Of a stretch of DNA of 10,718 bases, positions 6,359 to 10,718 are shown piece by piece. Position numbers and translations under genes: made by a program. Position 1 is the first letter of the stretch; each line of letters starts with the position of its first letter. The DNA comes from Planctomycetota bacterium (GTDB lineage Bacteria > Planctomycetota > Phycisphaerae > UBA1845): positions 1-10,718 of the forward strand of contig JAJRSP010000026.1 of NCBI GenBank assembly GCA_024278775.1. Direction: 5' to 3'. The notes under the pieces were generated by a model. The model was not told the DNA's origin. It was given only the letters and a program-made list of their open reading frames with translations, and ran no database searches.

Positions 6359-9300
6359 TCAGGGCCCCAACGGGGTAATGACCACGTTTCCAAAACTCGC
6401 ATCCACGTGATGCGCAAGCAACAGCACATAACCCGACTGCGGGTCGAGCAAACTTTCCTGCCGGGTGAGGTCCCAACCCACCGGCTCGGGCAGAGCCGCA
6501 TCCCACACCTTGAAACTGTACAAGCCGCCCACGCCGGCGATCGTCTCCACCCGCATCTTGAACACGTAGGGAACGCCGAACGTTAAGTTGCGTGAAACGA
6601 TCGGCGCGGGCAAGTCACCGTTGTTCCCGTAAATCTCCAGATATGTGGAGGACTTTGCGATTTGATACCAGCCGATGGCACCCAGGGGGAAGACGCCGAC
6701 ATGCGGCTGAGCGGTGTCGACCGTATGACCAGGCCACCGAAGCAAAAACCCAACACCAGCCGTATTGCCGCTAAAGTTCGGGTTGAACACGCCCGGATCA
6801 TAATTGTGAATGGTCACTGTCGCTGTGACCTCATAATCCTGCCAGGTCAGGTCTCCCACCGCGATGAGTCGGTCGTAGTCCATCTGCATGGACCGCACAC
6901 CGTCCGGTTGAATAGTCCAATACCCGTCCACTACCTGAGCGAGGTCTTGGATATTCGCGGAACTGGTCCAATCCACCGTAGTCGGCAAGGTCCATACGGT
7001 CGTGTTATCGAAGTCCACGTTGACGATCTCCGTGCTCACCTTCCCCAGCGTGTTTGTGGCCGTAAACACCACCGTGTTTGGCCCGACCAGGAGATCGTTG
7101 ATTGAGATGTCAGCGTTGAAATCACCCGGGTCGGCCAGACGGCGCAGATCTGCGCCCCTTCGCAAAGTCTTTCCGGGCCCCCCGTTGAGTGAGTAAGACA
7201 GCGAGGTAATGCCGTCGGGATCAAACACATTGCCGAGGATGTTCACCCAAGGCTGCGTGGTGCCCAAGAACCCGAAACGCTGACTGTTGCCATACCAAAT
7301 ATCAAACAGCGGGCCACCGGAAAGATGCGTGGTGAACGTCGAGCCGGTCGCAGCGGTAGTTTGTCCAAGGGCATCCCGAGAGACAATCTGATAATAGTAC
7401 GTCGTACCCTGCAACAGATTAGGCAGTATCAGAGTGTGGTCTTGGACGAAGGCGGCGTCCAAAACGCTTCCCAACTCGTAGCTCGGGGTCAGTCCGTAGA
7501 GAATCTCACCATCCGCGGGTTCATCGGTAACCCAGGTCATCTCGGCCCAAAGATCACCGGCCACGTGCTGCGCAAGCTGGATCATCGGCGGAAGCGTATC
7601 CTGACCCACAGTGACATCTTCAGGAACGATCGGGTCTCCCGTGTTGAACCAATAGTCGACAACCGCCGTGTGCGCCGGCGCGGTCCCCATATTCCCTGCA
7701 AACACGCCCACTGAATCTACCACCATTGGATGAGTAAACGTGGCCCCGACGGTCCAACTCAGACCGTCGGCGGAATAACGCTGGGTCCAGACGTCTCCGA
7801 AGCGATCCACACGCATGTACATCGGTGCGACCAGGGAAACGGGAATGTCAAACTGCGTCACACCCACGCCATCAACATACGACGCGGCAAAGAGAGACAC
7901 ACTCGAACTCTGACTATAGAAACTGAACTCCAAGAAACGTCCCGGGCTTTCCTGAATCAGCACCCCCTGGAGGCGGTCCGCGAGCCCCAAGTCCGAATCA
8001 AACTTGACTTCCAGCTCGAAGTCCGTGTCATTGACGAGTTGCATCACCCTGGGTGCTAGCACTCCGGTCGCAGAAACGTCATGTGGTGTCCCGCTCGGAA
8101 CGGCCAGGTGGATGGCGGCATTCGCGGTACCCACGCCCTGAACCATGACACTGGAGTCCGCCAGGGGATCGACAAAGGTCCACAAAGTGGTATCGAGGTT
8201 GTTGAGATCGAAATCGTCCGACAGCATACCGGAGGGTCCGACGGACACCACGTCGGTTTGGAACACGAGATCCCCGGAGCTCATAGACAGTCCGACTTCG
8301 TTGACTAACGATATCTCAAAATGATAGGTCGTCGCTGCTTGTAACCCCGTCAACAACACCGAATGATCAGTCACAAACGATGTCGAGTTTACGCTTCCGA
8401 GTTCATACAACACCGTCGCACCATAAGCGATGCTACTGGTGGCCGGCTCGTTCGTGGTCCAACGAATCGTCGCGGCGCTGGATCCCGCCGTCACCTGGAC
8501 ATCACGAATCACCGGTGGTGTGGAGTCCTGAGCCAGCATCTGAACCTGCGAGGGAGTCAGTGCCTGTTCATAGAGCTGTACATGGTCAATCACGCCGGCG
8601 AATGATCTCGCCCCCGCACCCACGGGCTGATTACCAATCGCAACTGAAACGGTAGGGTCTGTATCCAGCAAACCCGTCTTCGCTATGTTGCCAACCTCCA
8701 CCCCGTCCTTGTACAGCCTCATCATGGTGCCGTCATAGACCGCAGCCACGTGCGTCCAGACGTTGGGCAATAGATCACCCGAAGGCGCTATCAGCGTGGT
8801 CGTTGAACCGTTGGTCCGTAGTCGAAAACGCAAACGCGTGCTGTTGCCCGACGCTATCGTGCTCACCATCCAGAAGTGATCGTTCGATGCGGTTCCCACC
8901 GCCTTGGAGATCAGACGCTTGTCCCGTGCCCCACTTCCGAAGCTATCCGCTTTGAACCATAGCGCCATCGTGAGCGACTGGCCCACGACATCGAGTCCGC
9001 CTAGGTCCACGAGATCATCCACACCATCAAACTGAAGCGCATAACCACTACCATCCGGCGTATCCAGAGACCAAAGCGGACCCAGTAAGTTTCCAAAGTT
9101 CCCGTTGCCGCTCGCGTCCGAAGCAACCGAACCCGCTCCTTCGTCCATCAGAAGATCCACAAATGCGGTCGCCGGGGTCAAAATGCCAAACGTAAACGTA
9201 CCGGCCGCCGGTGCCGTACCGTCGATGCGGCCGTCAGTGACCGTAAAAGAGAATCCGTCGGGAGTCGTACCCACACCATCATGCACATAACTGAGCAAAC

Positions 9301-10718
9301 CCAGGTTGATGTCGTCCTGCGTAAAGGTATCCCCCAGGATCAGCGGCGTGCCTCCCAACACAAGACTCCCGGAGTTCGGTGCCACCGTCACCGTATAAAC
9401 CAGCGCGGTAGGACCGTCGTCAAGATCAGTAGTCATGAGGAGTGACGGACCGATGACCAACGTGCTGCCCGGATCCAACGAGACCGAATGCGACTTGATT
9501 TGAGAATGGATGGCGATGGCGTGGTCATCACGACTGGCCGAGAGGACATCGGTGTCACCGTCGAGGTCCACATCGATCGCGAAAACACCATACGCCCCAT
9601 TCGCCGTGAGATCGATCGGCCGTGCGGAAAAACCGCCCGCTCCGTCGTTTTGGTGCCAAGCGACCGTATTGTTGTTGACACTGGCAACCAACGCATCCAT
9701 CCGGCCGTCGTTATCAATGTCCGCATAGATCACCGTTCGGGCGCCGGCTGCGCTCGCGTCGACAATCTCCGCAGCGAACCCGCCCGCCCCATCGTTTCGA
9801 TACAGGGATATCGTGTCATCCAATTGGCTGGCGGCCAGCACATCAACATCACCGTCTCCATCCACATCGGCTGCAGACACGTAGTAGGCCCCGTTGGCCG
9901 TGGTATCCATACTATGTTTGATAAAGTTCTGGTTCCCATCGTTCTCATGCCACGCAATCTCATCCGTATCAAAAGTGGCCGAGATCACATCCCAATCGCC
10001 GTCGCCGTCAATGTCCGCGAATTCAGCTCTTTTGACACGCGGCGCAACACCATCAATGACTCGTCGTGTAAAGAAGTTGGTACCATCGTTTTCGTACCAG
10101 GTAATGGTGCCGGCATCTTGATTGGTCGTCAGCAGATCCACATCGCCATCTCGGTCCATGTCACCTGTAACGACGGAGTGCGCTCCACTGGCTGCGATCG
10201 AAGTGTCGACATCCCGTCTCGTGAAGCTACCCAGGCCGTTGTTCTCATACCAGGCCACCGCACCCGCAAGGTACCCCACGGCAAGAATGTCCGTGTCTCC
10301 ATCTCTGTCGACATCGCCCACATGTATGTCGTACGCCCCGGCCAAGTTGCTATCTACAACCGCTCGCGTAAACGTGTTCGATCCAACGTTTTCATACCAA
10401 AGCACCAACCCATCAAGGAAGTCAGTGGCCACGACATCGATGTCACCATCTCCGTCCAAATCCGCCGCGGCCACGGCGTGCGTCTGATGAGCCGTCGTGT
10501 CAATAATCTGCTTCGTAAATGATATCACGCCAGTTGTGATTCGCGGCGCGTTAATCGTTGCGCTCACGAAAATAGTCACCGTGGCCGGGTTCGAGCTGCC
10601 ACCGGTGTTCGACGCCAGGTAGGTAAACGAGTCGCTCCCGCTGAAGTTCAGATTCGGTGTGTAGTCGAACGATCCGTCTGCGTTCAGCGTCAGCAGGCCG
10701 TTCAACACGTTGGACACC
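6359..10718 (-). CDS. Giant multidomain surface protein: cadherin-like, FG-GAP propeller, LamG, FnIII and ConA-like domains (N-terminus outside window)
   Basis: The frame is open to the right edge, so the N-terminus and any signal peptide are missing. The apparent first codon (GTG 10717) is inside a domain. The visible 1,452 residues contain: a cadherin-like/Big_9 domain (1-53, 'LNADGSFDYTPN'), seven FG-GAP/VCBS repeats (about 62-407), and a cadherin/CSPG-like domain (408-515, 'FSFTVTDGRIDGT'). A LamG-like jellyroll (516-730, 'LQFDGVDDLVDLG', 'WTHVAAVYDGT', 'YKDGVEVG') follows. Then come a fibronectin-III-like domain (732-823), a DUF1349-like ConA module (830-1034), a second fibronectin-III-like domain (1040-1132), an Ig-like segment (1135-1237) and a ConA-like domain (about 1240-1452). 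It ends in 'NVVITPLGP' with no dockerin, LPXTG motif or transmembrane anchor. No catalytic motif was recognised. The likely role is an exported adhesin or carbohydrate-binding protein. The next gene on the strand shares its ConA module and propeller type. Confidence 0.9.
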   Translation of the reverse strand, partial: VSNVLNGLLTLNADGSFDYTPNLNFSGSDSFTYLASNTGGSSNPATVTIFVSATINAPRITTGVISFTKQIIDTTAHQTHAVAAADLDGDGDIDVVATDFLDGLVLWYENVGSNTFTRAVVDSNLAGAYDIHVGDVDRDGDTDILAVGYLAGAVAWYENNGLGSFTRRDVDTSIAASGAHSVVTGDMDRDGDVDLLTTNQDAGTITWYENDGTNFFTRRVIDGVAPRVKRAEFADIDGDGDWDVISATFDTDEIAWHENDGNQNFIKHSMDTTANGAYYVSAADVDGDGDVDVLAASQLDDTISLYRNDGAGGFAAEIVDASAAGARTVIYADIDNDGRMDALVASVNNNTVAWHQNDGAGGFSARPIDLTANGAYGVFAIDVDLDGDTDVLSASRDDHAIAIHSQIKSHSVSLDPGSTLVIGPSLLMTTDLDDGPTALVYTVTVAPNSGSLVLGGTPLILGDTFTQDDINLGLLSYVHDGVGTTPDGFSFTVTDGRIDGTAPAAGTFTFGILTPATAFVDLLMDEGAGSVASDASGNGNFGNLLGPLWSLDTPDGSGYALQFDGVDDLVDLGGLDVVGQSLTMALWFKADSFGSGARDKRLISKAVGTASNDHFWMVSTIASGNSTRLRFRLRTNGSTTTLIAPSGDLLPNVWTHVAAVYDGTMMRLYKDGVEVGNIAKTGLLDTDPTVSVAIGNQPVGAGARSFAGVIDHVQLYEQALTPSQVQMLAQDSTPPVIRDVQVTAGSSAATIRWTTNEPATSSIAYGATVLYELGSVNSTSFVTDHSVLLTGLQAATTYHFEISLVNEVGLSMSSGDLVFQTDVVSVGPSGMLSDDFDLNNLDTTLWTFVDPLADSSVMVQGVGTANAAIHLAVPSGTPHDVSATGVLAPRVMQLVNDTDFELEVKFDSDLGLADRLQGVLIQESPGRFLEFSFYSQSSSVSLFAASYVDGVGVTQFDIPVSLVAPMYMRVDRFGDVWTQRYSADGLSWTVGATFTHPMVVDSVGVFAGNMGTAPAHTAVVDYWFNTGDPIVPEDVTVGQDTLPPMIQLAQHVAGDLWAEMTWVTDEPADGEILYGLTPSYELGSVLDAAFVQDHTLILPNLLQGTTYYYQIVSRDALGQTTAATGSTFTTHLSGGPLFDIWYGNSQRFGFLGTTQPWVNILGNVFDPDGITSLSYSLNGGPGKTLRRGADLRRLADPGDFNADISINDLLVGPNTVVFTATNTLGKVSTEIVNVDFDNTTVWTLPTTVDWTSSANIQDLAQVVDGYWTIQPDGVRSMQMDYDRLIAVGDLTWQDYEVTATVTIHNYDPGVFNPNFSGNTAGVGFLLRWPGHTVDTAQPHVGVFPLGAIGWYQIAKSSTYLEIYGNNGDLPAPIVSRNLTFGVPYVFKMRVETIAGVGGLYSFKVWDAALPEPVGWDLTRQESLLDPQSGYVLLLAHHVDASFGNVVITPLGP
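7616..8230 (-). other. DUF1349-like ConA module, paralogous to the one at 5433-6071
   Basis: About 205 residues share a nearly continuous pattern with the module near the N-terminus of the 2343-6212 protein. Both have 'SDDF', 'WTF(I/V)DPL', 'APR(I/V)MQ', 'DFE(I/L)EVKF', 'ESPG.FL.F', 'LFAAS(F/Y)V', 'SVGVF' and 'HTAVVDYWF' or 'YTAVVDYFF', and end in 'PED'. By eye, close to every second residue agrees. The family is related to DUF1349/ConA-like lectin folds and no catalytic function is assigned. Confidence 0.7.
8528..9172 (-). other. LamG-like jellyroll (ConA superfamily) domain segment
   Basis: About 215 residues show the usual order of a LamG-like fold: 'DLLMDEGAGSVASDASGN' opening, 'YALQFDGVDDLVDL', 'SLTMALWFKAD', 'WTHVAAVYDG', 'MRLYKDGVEVG' and 'FAGVIDHVQLYEQALTPSQV'. 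This fold commonly binds carbohydrates or protein ligands. It sits between a cadherin-like and a fibronectin-III-like domain. Confidence 0.75.
9503..10525 (-). repeat. Seven tandem FG-GAP/VCBS coding repeats, period about 49 codons
   Basis: Seven calcium loops occur at residues 86, 135, 186, 235, 284, 333 and 382 of the visible protein. They are DLDGDGDID, DVDRDGDTD, DMDRDGDVD, DIDGDGDWD, DVDGDGDVD, DIDNDGRMD and DVDLDGDTD. Spacings are 49, 51, 49, 49, 49 and 49 residues. Each unit also carries a 'W(Y/H)(E/Q)N' strand and a 'F..R.(I/V)D' segment. Seven units match a complete seven-bladed propeller of the integrin-alpha/FG-GAP type. All seven loops keep their acidic ligands. Confidence 0.85.

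Noticed and set aside
9488..10522. Long + strand open frame (344 codons) with apparent repeats such as 'ITVSIHI' and 'VSISVDI'
   Set aside because: It is the exact antisense of the seven FG-GAP repeats. The Asp/Gly-rich codons GAC/GAT/GGC read backwards give Val/Ile/Ser patterns. The sense frame has clear domains; the antisense has none.
9503..10525. Regular spaced repeats considered as a CRISPR array
   Set aside because: The units are about 147 bases long, diverged at nucleotide level and in frame in a protein; there are no short identical repeats with unique spacers.

Overview
The window most likely comes from a planctomycete (Phycisphaerae or Planctomycetia type). The strongest clue is a long secreted protein that ends in a planctomycete-style dockerin with two Asp/Asn calcium loops around a Cys and 'DFAVLLGC', following a cohesin-like beta-sandwich. 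Moderately high GC, GTG/TTG start candidates, weak ribosome binding sites and very long multidomain FG-GAP/ConA surface proteins fit this. It is an inference from protein style, not from a marker gene.

Left part, + strand (1-2261): the tail of an IS630-type transposase runs in from the left edge and stops at 122. About 290 bases follow without a convincing gene. Next come a specialised NusG paralogue (UpxY/RfaH/LoaP-like antiterminator, about 417-1025) and, about 30 bases downstream, a complete FAD-dependent L-2-hydroxyglutarate oxidase (LhgO family, about 1059-2261). The two look co-transcribed. A paralogue of this type normally heads a long operon, often for polysaccharide or natural products, so its pairing with one oxidase ahead of a convergent gene is unusual.

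Right part, - strand (2343-10718): two very large genes lie in tandem and converge on the lhgO-like gene. The rightmost (6359-10718) is cut by the window edge. Its visible 1,452 residues run: cadherin-like domain, a very regular seven-repeat FG-GAP/VCBS propeller, a second cadherin/CSPG-like domain, a LamG-like jellyroll, fibronectin-III-like domain, DUF1349-like ConA module, second fibronectin-III-like domain, Ig-like domain and a last ConA-like domain. The gene after it (2343-6212) encodes about 1,289 residues: signal peptide, a paralogous DUF1349-like module, an InlB-type repeat, about fourteen FG-GAP-like units (possibly two seven-bladed propellers), a cohesin-like domain and a dockerin. 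No catalytic motif was recognised in either protein. They look like calcium-dependent exported carbohydrate- or matrix-binding proteins. Their shared ConA module and propellers suggest a related pair made by module shuffling.

No tRNA, rRNA or CRISPR array was seen. The large antisense open frames are by-products of GC-rich and repeat-rich coding sequence. I did not find a clear new defence or biosynthetic system. The most unusual points are the NusG-paralogue/LhgO pair with a possible attenuator hairpin, and the fourteen-unit architecture of the 2343-6212 protein.
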